The notes below the pieces were generated by a model, which saw nothing but the letters and a program-made list of their open reading frames with translations, was not told where the DNA came from and did no database searches. Below are positions 49,601 to 60,295 of a stretch of 64,000 bases of DNA, in pieces (positions within the stretch are counted from its first letter, which is position 1; each line of letters starts with the position of its first letter). The translations under genes and the position numbers were made by a program. Origin of the DNA: Eucalyptus grandis (taxonomy: Eukaryota > Streptophyta > Magnoliopsida > Myrtales > Myrtaceae); the NCBI RefSeq assembly GCF_016545825.1, contig NC_052622.1, forward strand, positions 41,439,263 through 41,503,262, written 5' to 3'.

Positions 49601-51251
49601 AGGAAATGGGCAACGTCCATCATGGGGTTGGCAAAGCATTCTGGTGGGAAGAGAAGCTATTAAAAAGGAGGTCCAATGGCGAGTAGGTGATCATAGACAA
49701 GACAGGGAACTATCTTGGCATCCCGACAGATTAGGGCTGGTTAAAAAAAGAGATGTTCGCATGAATCCTAGCCAGAGTAAATATGAAGATGGAGGGTTGG
49801 AAAGAGAAACTTCTGTCCAAAGCAGGAAAAGAAACGCTGATAAAAAGTGTAGTCCAAGCACTTCCTCAATATGCTATGTCGATATTTAAAATTTCCATCT
49901 CAATATGTAAATCGATTGAATTGCATCCTTTTGGTGGAAGCAAAATGAAACCAGCAAAGGATTGCATTGGAAGAAGTGGGAAGATTTGAAAATGAGAAAG
50001 GATGAAGGATGGCTTGGATTCAGAGATTTAATAAACTTCAACAAAGCAAAGCTGGGAAAACAAGCCTAGAGGTTATCTCAATCCCCCACAGCCTTATGGA
50101 GCAAAATCCTTAAAGGAGTCTATTTTCCAAATGGAGATATGTGGATAGCAGGAAATGGGCAACGTCCATCATTGGGTTGGCAAAGCATTCTGGTGGGAAG
50201 AGAAGCTATTGAAAAGGAGGTCCAATGGTGAGTAGGTGATGGCAAGAAAATCAAAATATGGGATGACAAATGGCTGGAATCTGGTGTGATAGGGGGCCCG
50301 GTTAACAGAGACGAACCCACAACATTTGCTGAACTAATAAATGAAATAAACAGGGGATGGAAAGAAGCAGAGGTCCAGCACCACTTTGAAAACATAATAG
50401 CAAATGAAATCCTCTCTATCCCGCTAAATCCTAATTTGGAGGAAGATACTCTAGTATGGCAAGGCAACAAGTCGAGAAAGTACACGGTGAAAAGCGGATA
50501 CAACAAAATATGTGCATACAACACAACAACAGACCAAAGACAAAGCATCAACCTCATTTCAACCCCCCGAACCCTATGGACAAAGATCTGGAATTTATCT
50601 ATTCCCCCAAAGATGCGCATCTTTAGATGGAGTGTTTGTCATAATGCAATCCCAACAATAGAGAATCTTTATAAACGAAATGTATTACCTCATCCCATTT
50701 GCACGCTATGCAACAACCATTTGGAGACTACCGAGCACCTGTTTCTTCTCTGCAAATGGACGAAGGAAATATGGACAGATCCACGGGTCAGACTCAAGTG
50801 TGAACCTAATAGTATATCCCGCTTTAATAAGTGGCTCATGGACAGGTTTGAAGAAAAAAGGAACCTATCTGAGAAGGAGCTACTGGTGACGATCCTTTGG
50901 TTTGTCTGGAAAGCCCGCAACAACTCAATTTTCAGAGCTCAAAAATCGGAACCGAATACTATTGTTGACCTGGCGCAAGCATATCTTCAAAATTTTAGCA
51001 TATGGCAAAAAAAAGAAGCTATGGAGACTTCAGATCTGCACTCATCGAACCGTTGGAGACCGCTGAAGGAAGGACAGTTGAAGTTAAACATTGACGGCTC
51101 ATGGAAACAAGGCGAACAGGCCAGATCAATCGCCAGCATCTTGCCAGATCACGCTGGGCAAGTGATTGATGGCTTCGTGCAGCAGGTCCGAGCTTCCTCC
51201 CCTGTTCAAGTTGAAACCCTAGCGATTCTACATGGGCTGAAGTTTCTATAG
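43609..51251 (+). pseudogene. LINE ORF2: endonuclease, reverse transcriptase, zf-RVT, RNase H-like
   Basis: It begins MNIISWNCQELGNPLTFQEL. An indel in a T-run near 43710 shifts into METKNEE. Endonuclease motifs WICMGDFNEI and GSDHSPLL are present. Reverse transcriptase shows FRPISLCNFSYKIIAKVL, AYDRVE and the catalytic LLFADDS (about 45660). After the tandem array the frame resumes from about 50240 with WDDKWLESGV, a zf-RVT region (FRWSVCHNAIPT, CTLCNNHLETTEHLFLLC) and an RNase H-like start (LNIDGSWK), ending at 51251. Multiple in-frame stops plus the array (unit length not a multiple of three) make it non-coding. Confidence 0.92.
45848..50240 (+). repeat. Head-to-tail array: eight copies of a ~548-bp segment of LINE ORF2
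   Basis: Copies start (ATCATAGACAAGACA...) at about 45848, 46404, 46954, 47500, 48050, 48597, 49146 and 49690, spaced 544-556 bp. Each covers the ORF2 thumb region from IIDKTGNYLGIP through MKMEGWKEK to QWRVGD. Joins read GTGATCATAG, where the native downstream text is GTGATGGCAAG, leaving GAT as 3-bp microhomology. Copies 2-8 share a small deletion (IEKRTTSFWW became IELHPFGG) absent from copy 1, so amplification followed that mutation. Copies 2-5 share TGGTAGGCAAGAAAAGGG, while 1 and 6-8 keep TGGAT(G/A)GCAGGAAATGGG. Small indels differ between copies. Confidence 0.93.
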
Positions 51252-51753
51252 TTCAGAGCAGTTCTACACGAGGGAGAAACAGAACTTGGTAAAGTACAAC
51301 AAAGAGGAGTGGAGTGCGAAACTGATTGCTTAACTGCACACCAAAGTATTATGGGCCGGGCTGAGACTCCTTGGTAGGTGAAGCCCATTATAGAGTAATG
51401 TACAAGCCTGCTATCTCGCTCAACATCGACGACGATGGTTAAATGCTCACGGGACGCCAACAAAGCAGTTGATATGCTTGCGAAATTGCACCGAACTAAC
51501 TTTTACTACCTCAAAATTGGAGGTCCTTCCCTCCTCCAGCTCTTTCGGAGATTTTATGTTTGGAATCTTACCTATTATCTTCTTGTAAGTCTCGCATTTC
51601 ATGAATGAAAGTATCTATCATTCCCGACCAAAAAAAAAAAAAAAAATCCTCACAAGCTCTCCTGTTTTTGTCACCAAGTTTCGTTAGAAAATCCTAAGAG
51701 GAAGTCTCACAAAGTTGTGTTCGTGCGTTTGAGTGAAATAAGTCTGAAAATTG

Positions 51754-51831
51754 ATTATTATTATCATTATTATTATTATTATTATTAAAAAAATAAAAAA
51801 CAAAAAACAACAACAACAACAACAACAACAC
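51754..51831. repeat. Compound microsatellite (TTA)n-(CAA)n
   Basis: A run of ATT triplets at 51754-51786, an A-rich bridge, then ACA triplets at 51807-51831. It probably grew from an A-rich retroelement tail. Confidence 0.85.
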
Positions 51832-51839
51832 ATGCTTTG

Positions 51840-53590
51840 GAGGGTTGGCGTGAGGCAGAGTTACCCGCTCGAAGTGAGTCAGGTGCTTGGAACATGGCCA
51901 GTATTGTACTGGTGTCTCCAGGCAAGTCCATCTCCAACTTGTCCAAACACATCCTTGACTTATCGTATTCTGCGGGCTCTGATCCAACTCAGATTCCACA
52001 AGAACTTGAGCCACAACTTTTTCTTTTGCTGTTGATTTGACAATTTTTACTATTTCTATCCAATAAGCTCACGAGTCCCGCAATTTTCTCCTTCAAAAAT
52101 TCCCTGTAGTGAGACATCGAGAGAGGAAAACACACCATAAAGTTCATAGATCATATAAACTAGACCCATCTTTACCGTCGATCATATTGCTGGCGGAACA
52201 AGAATGGCCTCGGGGCTGCTTTCGAACCAGGCCCACCGGATCGACTTCCAGCAAATTAAAAAGGCCCTCTGAGCCTCACAGCTCGTAACCTGCCAACCAA
52301 ATGGGTGGTTGGAGGGAAAAATATAGAACTCCAGGATTAGACCAGGCTAATTGCTTTAACATGCAAACCAATGTAACTCCTCCTCGTAAAATCTGCCGGA
52401 TCATTTCTCGGGTCCAGCTCGAACATCTTATAAATAACCAGAACAATCTGTCCTCGCTCGCTAGTATGAGCCCATGGACCGACCAACCACGTCAAGTCAT
52501 CAACACAAAAGGCCCTTCTTAAATACAATTCGTGATCCGCCAATGGCTACCCAGCTTGGGCTCAACTCATGGAAACGGATGGGCCGCATGGACCCGCTCA
52601 AGTTAGATCGCAGGGCCAATAATCAGGCTCTCTTGATTTTTTTAAGAGCTTTTAAATATTCCACACGGGCTTAGTCATAATCTCACTCTCTTTTTTGGGA
52701 AAAATTATTCTACATCGCTTGATAACGGATTTTATATACGGATTTTATATATATATATATTTATGTACATGTTATTTCTCTTCACCCTGAATTGAACATC
52801 AAAAGGGGTATTAAAATATTATTTTCTATCGTTTGATAACGGGTCTTTTATATTGTATACCCTACCATTCAAAATTTAAGCACATAAATATGACATGTTT
52901 ACTCAACCAACTTTCCTTTCGTCTTAGCTATCAATTTATTTATATCGATAACTCGGGTCATTGATATTTGACATGTATGATAGGAGAATTAATAAATGCA
53001 AAACAAATAATCAAACTAAAGTTGGGTTAAGACGTGTGAGTTTCAAAATAACTATGAGCTTATCGCAACATATTCAAATCTCAAAATAAACTTCTCCCAT
53101 GTTGTATATCGTGAATTGCTGTTTTTTTTTTTTTTTTTTTTTAACTTAATGATCATGCAAGCTATGTCTTGAACATCCAAAGGGGAGTTGGAAATTGTTG
53201 AAGAATAGTCCTACTCTAACCATTTCATCCATCATATTCCCATATCATTAACAAAATCATATTCCCGAGTCAACCTTAAAAAATCTTCATTAGGATGGAC
53301 GTTCAGTTATTAATATTAGAACTTACAAATATTTTGTCTACACACTCAAATACACATAGTAGCTCACACATAATATTTCGTCACTTTTCAATATATTTGA
53401 TAGACTCATCATATGTCTGATTTCCCTTTTCTAGATTTTTCTTTCCTTTTTTTTTTTCAGATAACCATTCGTTCCAAAATTTCGTAAACAGGTTTGTAAT
53501 TAAATTGCCACGTAGGATGCCACCTACGGTGACACGTCAGCATTTAACGGCTACGTCGAGAGCCCTTCTCCTTGGCTAAAGCGTCGTTAA
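51840..53590. other. Intergenic stretch upstream of the RRM-like gene
   Basis: About 1.7 kb. It contains short ORFs without family resemblance, a T-run at 53122-53142 and (AT)n near 52748. The last 150 bases before 53590 should hold the promoter of the next gene; ACACGTCAGC near 53532 includes an ACGT core, but no factor can be assigned. Confidence 0.4.
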
Positions 53591-53777
53591 AATAATATGG
53601 CTCGGACCCAAAAGAGAACCCGACCGACCCGGACCGACCCGCCGGTTCTGTTTCTGCGTCCGAACCATCTCGAGCAGCTTCATCAGCTGCCACTGCTAGC
53701 CTACTGCACATCGTCTTCTTCTCCTTCGAACCCGAAGCGACCTCCGTCGATCCGATTCCTCCCCCGAAGCGTCGAGC

Positions 53778-56700
53778 ATGAACCAGCTCCAGAGCGCAAT
53801 CAGGTCGACCTTCGCTCTCCGGAGCAGGGGGGGCACCGCCGCCGCCGCCGCCGCCGCCCGAGGCCTCCCCTCGCTTCTCCGGGACGCGCCGCGGCCTTTC
53901 TCGACGGAGCCGGAGCAGCCGGCCCAGCCGGAGGACTCGTCCGCCGATCCGTTCCTTCGGCCTCCGAACACTGGTCGCTTCACGTGCTCTTTATCTTCGA
54001 TTACGTCTCGATCATTCCCCGTCGTGGTTGATTCTGTCTTCTCTGCTCTCGCGTCTGCGTTAGGGTTTATGCCTCCGTTGTGACGAGTGGCAAGTGCGGG
54101 CGTGTTTAGTTTTGAATGGAGAAAGGAATTAGAAACAGAGCACATTCAAGCAAATAGTTAGCTTTCTTAGAAGCAATGAGATGGAGTGGTCAAAGTTATG
54201 CTCGTCTGATTTCCATTTTGCCTTTTGATCTATCTGGACAGCGGTTTGATAATGGCCTCCTTGGATTTGTATTGATCGGTTCGATGAGTTTTCGCATTGA
54301 AATTGGTGGTGGTTTTGGTTCCTCGGTCTTTAGGAGGGAAAAGATTGGATTCATGAGGGGTAAATTTGCAGTGCGGCCTAGTTATTTCAATAAACACACC
54401 GAGCCTTTCCTAGAATTTGGCTTGTTTATTTAAAAATAAATTTTGTCTTCCGTCACGTTTTCTCTGAATCTCTGAGAGAAAATGGATGTTGAGTGTTTAA
54501 GCTCATTATTCCTCTCATCCATGCAACGTGTCATTGGACTTTGGACGTGCAAATGCTTCCGATTGGTGTTTTTGGTTCATTCTACTAATACTCGGCGCTC
54601 CCTCCCTCAGGTCCTGTTTATGCAAAGTTATTTGGAATGTCAAGGCACACCTTGAAGACTGATATTGTAAACCTGCTTGAAGGTTGTAACCTGACCCCGG
54701 ATGATGTCAGATTCAACTACAACCGGATGTTTGTCCCCATGGGAATGTAATGTTTCTCTCTGTTGTACTTATACTTTCGGTTTTGGTACGATCTACAAAC
54801 TAAAAGATGCAAATACCTTGTCCTTTTTTGTTGCACACTGGTCAGTCAAACACCTCATTTAGGTTAATCTGGATGTATGTGGGGGTAGAACAGGACAGTT
54901 TTTGAACTCTGCCACCTCTTTTGGCAGCTTGAGTGATTCCACAGATCCTCTCCAATCCTTCATGAGTTCTTTCATTGTGTTTGAGGGGATTATATATCAA
55001 AGCTTGAAATGTTCATCTTCATCTATATTATTGTTGCATTCAGGATGGTGCAATTTCCGTCTCGGTTTCAATTTGATCAGGCTTTTAAGGTGATTGGTAG
55101 GAAGGGTCGCTTGTACAAATTGGAGAGGGTAATTCTTCTCATTGATGTCAGTTTTCCAAGTGTCCTTAATATTTTTCATGATTTTGGCATTTTGTTTAAT
55201 TGTTGACTCTTGCATCCCAGGCTGATCGTTCGCAGTGGGATCTTCTCATGAATTATGATGGGAAAACGGTAAGCTGAAGCATCAATTTAGAAACAAGAGA
55301 AAGAGACATTTAATTAAACTTACCTATATTGATGTGCATAGTAGAAGCCTATTGAGAAGTTGACATGCGGCACTCTCATTGAATGACACATATTCCTACT
55401 TCCAACTTTTTTTTTCCTTCATTTTATTTTCCACAAGCTTCCAAGAAATAGCTTCAACCAAAAAAAGTTGTTTCTTAGCCCCAAGGTCTAGTTTTGAATC
55501 TTTCACTTCTCAAAGATCATATCTTAATTAGATGAAAAACCCAACGGATAAGACATAAAACTACATATAAAAATTGAGAAATGAGACATGAAGGCATATT
55601 GATACCATTCCTTAATGTTTCATAGCATAAGCCAACATATTGCAATCCAAAACCATATTGATTTTTTCTATATTGTACAATAGAGAGAAGAGTGCAGCTG
55701 TTAAATATCTCACTTACTAAAACCAATAGACTATCTCATACACATGTGGGAGGGGGAAATTTGATTATTTTGTGCCTTGAGTATTTAAGTAGATAATCTA
55801 AGGCTCTTTGGAAGCTACATTATGAGGGGGAAAAAAAAGTCATAATTTTTTACTATCTAAAAGAGCCTGTATTTTGATAAATCCAGGTTAACCAAATTAT
55901 TTGATTGTACTTGAATTGAAAATTGTGCATTCACTTGTGTGATGCAGGGGCAAATAAATCTAGTGATAGAATTAGTTTGATTCTTTAAGGCTCTAGTTTT
56001 TTTTTTTTTTTTTTTGGTGAAAGGTAATCATATTAAGCTAAAACCAATATGTAAGGCTCTAGTTTTTTTTCTTTTCTTTAAGGCTCTAGTTTTCTTCCTT
56101 GATTAACTTGTTATTCGTTTGCTTTATCATTGTATGTTGTTCACTGTCATGATTGGCATGCAGGTGCGCTCTTCATGTACCTCTCTCTCTATTTTAAGAA
56201 ATTCTAGTGTTTGTTCTTCAATCATATAACTATATTTGTTTAGTACATGTGCTTGATTAAATCTTTGCAATTTCTTGATTTTCCTTATGTCTTTAACTGA
56301 AGTCATTGAAATGAGGAACTTTTTTTTTTGGTCGAAATTGAAATGAGGAACTTGAATAATTCTTTGTTATATGATATGATCAGTAGAACATGTTCTTACA
56401 TGTTGTGCTAAGTGATTTGTATGAGATATAGTTAAAACTCAAAGGATACAGAGCTTCTAGGGATTCATTAAATAATTTCCGTGGGATAGATTTGCTACAT
56501 GTGGTATCATCCTTTGTGCATATGTGTCCATTAAGTGAATTGTTGGTTCGTTATTTCTGAGTGGTTTGGTGCTGGAGTTGCTCTCTTTGGGACTTGAAAT
56601 TTGCTGGTGAAAAGCAGAGATTGCTTTAGTTTGTTCTTCGTGCATTTTGTTTGCTGGAGATAGGCTCTCTTTATGCGGTTAATCAGTGACATGAAAACAT

Positions 56701-57954
56701 GTGGGAATTGATATGAGCTGATTTCATTTGTCTTTGTTAGCTTTTACTGCAAGGAATCCCTTTCTCTGCTAATCCAAATGATGTGGAACGGTTTATGTCC
56801 GGATGTCAATATGATGCATCCTCCATTCAGATGATGGTCAGGTTAGCCAAATAGCTCTCTGTAAAGTATTTTGCTTGATAAAAAACTAGAACAACCTTTC
56901 TCAGAGATGATTTCTTTATTGATTATTGTTACTTTTATCGATGTTGTGTGAATAATCCTTTGTTCTAAGAATTTTCTATTTCCTACAAAGCATACTGCAC
57001 CTATCCAGGAGAGAGATTATCTTGGAGGGATTTATGAGACAGAATCTTCATTTGACATGTCAGCGTATGAAATTTCAATGGAAAGCATGAAATCCAAGTG
57101 CCAAACAATAATGTCTTTTGGCACCACTCCCTAAATATTCAGTCATTTGTCTTAATTCTTGCTATTTGTCAACAATCTTGCTCTTGCTGACATGGCAAGA
57201 GCAAGATTGTGGGTTAGAAGATATCCATATTCTTAAGCTGGAGTAGATATCCATATTATCAGTCTGCTCTTCCTAAGAAATGCCATAACTTTTTGTTGAA
57301 TGGCGATGTTATGCCATTGGTTCCAACTAACCTGAGCTATGTGGGTTAGAAGCATGGTCATGATATCTGGCTGCACCTTTGCGTGGGTTATGAGGAAGAT
57401 GAGTGTGTTTAACCCCTTCCTTGCAAGGAATTCTGAGGGTAATTAGCAATTTCAAGTTCACACAATCTTCTCGTTTCTCCTAAGGCAGCAAGGCTGAAGT
57501 AGTACTTGAGATATATCCTTGCATGAACAAAAATGTACTAATGGTGGCAACAGACCGATTAAGCAGTGCCATCATAGCATCAAAGTATGAGAGGCACACT
57601 AAATGGAAGAGTTCATTATCTTTGTGGTGATTGCATGAACAATTTAAATGGTGAAATAAAGGATTTTGAAAAACTAAAGATGGAACTATAGGTCTAAAAT
57701 TTAAAGTCATGAGATAATGACATTGTAAAGCGGCTTATAAGTAATGGTAATAACTGAGCGTGGCTGAAATTTTCCAGAAACATTGGTTTTATGCCCCCCT
57801 CATGTTTTAATGCATTTGCAGGCCAGCAAACCCGGATCCAATCAAGATGGCGACTGTGAACTTCCCCTCGCAGATTCAAGCAATGAATGCGTTCATCACC
57901 AAGAATAGAGGTTTCTGCCAAAATAGTCAGGTTTTGTTGCGAGTTCTGCAGTAA
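53778..57954 (+). CDS. Mitochondrion-targeted RRM-like protein, 6 exons
   Basis: Exons are 53778-53973, 54611-54746, 55044-55128, 55221-55268, 56741-56841 and 57822-57954. They join to 232 residues with GT-AG introns. The N-terminus (MNQLQSAIRSTFALRSRGG, then RDAPRPFST) is Arg/Ser/Ala-rich and lacks acidic residues, like a mitochondrial presequence. The body has two related segments. HTLKTDIVNLLEGCNLTPDD..FVPMGMMVQFPSRFQFDQA and LLLQGIPFSANPNDVERFMSG..IKMATVNFPSQIQAMNAF each follow the RRM layout of beta-strand, helix, and an aromatic FPS edge strand. They are linked by a conserved GRKGRLYKLERADRSQWDL. It is probably an RNA-binding or ribosome-associated organellar protein. I do not recall a confirmed name. 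Introns 4 and 5 hold small retroposon fragments and repeats. Confidence 0.9.
55986..56070 (-). mobile_element. Very short 5'-truncated LINE copy in intron 4
   Basis: TAAGGCTCTAGTTTTTTT flanks about 48 bases consisting of a T-run and GGTGAAAGGTAATCATATTA. Read on the minus strand this is a LINE-like 3' end followed by an A-tail. A third TAAGGCTCTAG at about 56080 suggests an additional local duplication. It lies in the intron of the RRM-like gene. Confidence 0.6.
56305..56353 (-). mobile_element. 15-nt tail-only retroposon with 17-bp TSD
   Basis: ATTGAAATGAGGAACTT occurs at 56305-56321 and 56337-56353. Between them are only 15 bases, T8 then GGTCGAA. On the minus strand this reads TTCGACC followed by A8. 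The L1 LINE at 41826-51643 ends CCCGACC plus A's, so this looks like an insertion truncated to seven bases of element plus tail. It lies in intron 4. Confidence 0.65.
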
Positions 57955-59550
57955 AGGAGCTTCTCTTCATGTTCCCTTTTCCGATCCATCCACAATGGTT
58001 TTAGATATAGTCTGAGGAACTGGGGTATCAAAAATGTTGTTTTTTCTTTTCGGCTCTTCTTTTCTTTGGTTAGGAGCTTTTTCAGCCATTTATCCTCGAG
58101 AACGTCCATTCAAGCTGGCCGTTTTAATGAGATTCAGGTTCCATTGGCCCCTCCTATTGTGGAAGTTTTTTTTTCGTCTGTCAGAAAAATTGTTACCATT
58201 ATCCCCCTCTCCCCTCCTTTCTCTTTTTTTTTTTATTCTTCTCACTTCTTTTTATCATCTTTGAAGTCCTCTTCCTTTGGATTATGAGCTGTACTTCATG
58301 CGGTGGAAATTCCCCCACTGTTTGGAGATAAATGGCCAGTGATGCCACATGGTTTATCCGATAGCATGATTTGTTATGGTCGATCCAGAATCAATTGTTG
58401 GAACTTGCTGTAGCTTGGATGTGCTTTGCCTCTGGAATGGGAAGAGAACGCTTACCTTTCCTGGGCACATTTTGAAAATCAAATCTATGGTAAGAGTTCG
58501 CCGAATGTATAAAGAAAGCATTGACAGAGCGTGCGCGCACTTGCATCTCTTCAATTAGTTGTTGGTGCCCATTTGGTCCTTCTAGCAGCTGCTCGAGTAA
58601 TCAACAAAAAGGTTCTTCGTAAGTACTATCTGGACTTGGGAATACGCTTGTTGCTCCCATCTTTAGTTCATGATTTAAGCAGCTTGGGTGGGTGGGCGCA
58701 TTGATTGTGCGAACTCATACGAGGTTGCTTGGCGGTTTCTTAGAGTGAGGTCCAAGGTGTCTTTCAACTGGGACGCAAAGTTTGCAATCATGTGTAATGA
58801 TAAGAATCGATGATTAGTCGCGACATATTACAAATGCCAAGAATGATAAGAATCGGTGATTAATCTCTTACCTTTCCGTTTGTCTTGGGAAATTGTTTAC
58901 ATGATCTATGAAGCAACAACGAAGTATAGAAAGAACTGTTTCTGGTCAGTCCACTTAAAGCTTTTCCCTTTTCGCGGGCGTCAGATGATGTCGCGTGTGG
59001 AAAACTGGTCGTGGTCGGTTCGCTGATGCGGTGCGGTTCATGGGCGTCTTTAATTCCCCGGGCGAGCGGTGTCTGGTCTCGGCCATTCTGCAGGCTCTCC
59101 TTCTCAATCTTCCAAAAATTGAATCCGGACCATTAAGGAGACGAGAGGGGACAGGAGCGGTTCAGAGGCATCACGTGACAACAACGCCCAGAATTTACAA
59201 CACCTCTCTCTTGCGTGGTGTTTGTGGGGGATGGGTCAGTAATTGCATAATTTAATCCAGCTCGGTGTCGCCACTTTTGGTTTTTGGATTTTGTTAACGG
59301 GCATCTTGATATCTATCGAGCAATAAAGACGAAGAAAATCTACGGTTTTCAGCGCATGGGTAGGGTCGAATTATGTATACTCGATATCTTGAGAATCGAA
59401 ACGACATAGTCTTCCTTTCGAGGAAATATTCAGTAGTTGAGGGCTGAGTCTGTGTAAATAAGCAACTACACATTCATTATTCCCGATGATAAGAAAGGAG
59501 TCATAATTAGGATTTAGTGTTTGGTCGGTGAAGCAACATGGTTAAGTCAC
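57955..59550. other. 3' UTR of the RRM-like gene and intergenic DNA
   Basis: The first few hundred bases are T-rich and probably 3' UTR. Short ORFs beyond show no family features. No RNA gene or transposon end was recognised. Confidence 0.4.
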
Positions 59551-59554
59551 ACAA

Positions 59555-59582
<28 letters not shown>
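59555..59582. repeat. (GA)n microsatellite
   Basis: About 14 uninterrupted GA dinucleotides, some 710 bases before the next start codon and just upstream of a possible TATA word (CATATAAAC near 59684). Confidence 0.9.
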
Positions 59583-59585
<3 letters not shown>

Positions 59586-60295
59586 AGGCGGTCTTAAATA
59601 AAAACGAGGCACGCTGAAGTGGAAGAGGACAACAAGGTTATTGTCCTTGACATGAAAATCGCCGAGGAAAATGATGGAAGCAGCTCATATAAACTCATTG
59701 CTTTGGACAGACCACTGCCGTAAGAGTACAAATAACACTCACAAGGCTCAAAACTTGTGTGTCCCTTGTCCCTTTACCAAACCAACCCAACTTCCCTCCT
59801 TAAAACAAATCAAACCCCAAGAAGAAAAAAAAAAGTGAAAAAGAAGACAAGAAAGTGTTGATCTTACGAACGTCCACCACCCAAAGGCTCACATCGCCCA
59901 AAGAAGAAACAAGAGCAACAAAAACAGCTAGCTCTACCTGCCAGGTGTGTCACCTCATGAGTCATGGTCACAATGTCTTCCAGAAAAGTACATTGAAAGC
60001 TTCATCTTGCATCTTGCTGCGAGACCTTCTCTGAATCTAGATAGGCGTCACTCTCTCTGAATCTTTGAATCTCTGATTTTCCTCCTCTAATGCTGATATA
60101 GAAGTGCTTGGTCTTTTCGTCTGAGTTATCAGTAGGAATTTGTGTCATGTGCATGGGTAGAACAGGAATGGCAATCAGCTGTGTAGAAGAGAAAATATGC
60201 AGGTGGGCTTTCGATCTTTCATCCCCCCTTTTCTGTTGTCTGTCCATCGGTCTCCTTTTTAGTGCGCTAACATTAGAGTGGCCAGTGTCAATACA

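Larger units (their letters stand above)
41811..51658 (+). mobile_element. Full-length L1-type LINE with 15-bp TSD, expanded by an internal tandem array
   Basis: AAATCCTCACAAGCT at 41811-41825 recurs at 51644-51658, immediately after the terminal A-run (51630-51643). These are the target duplications of target-primed reverse transcription. The element (about 41826-51643) has a 5' UTR with a minisatellite, ORF1 (DUF4283 plus CCHC knuckle), and ORF2 (endonuclease, reverse transcriptase, zf-RVT, RNase H-like), ending CATTCCCGACC before the A-tail. Without the extra ~3.8 kb of array it would be about 6 kb, normal for plant L1. Stops and shifts in both ORFs show it is inactive. TSD identity argues for moderate age. 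Confidence 0.95.

Noticed and set aside
47046..49989. Repeated 60-70-codon ORFs (MEGWKEKLLSKAGKETLIK...) looking like a small gene family
   Set aside because: They are pieces of LINE ORF2 repeated by the tandem array, in changing frames and with internal stops.
45848..50240. CRISPR-like repeat array
   Set aside because: Units are ~548 bp with no spacers, in a plant nuclear context; they are LINE fragments.
53597..54145. Overlapping ORFs on both strands at the start of the RRM-like gene
   Set aside because: They are composition-driven frames around the GC-rich first exon. The spliced frame from 53778 is the one that joins to conserved downstream exons.
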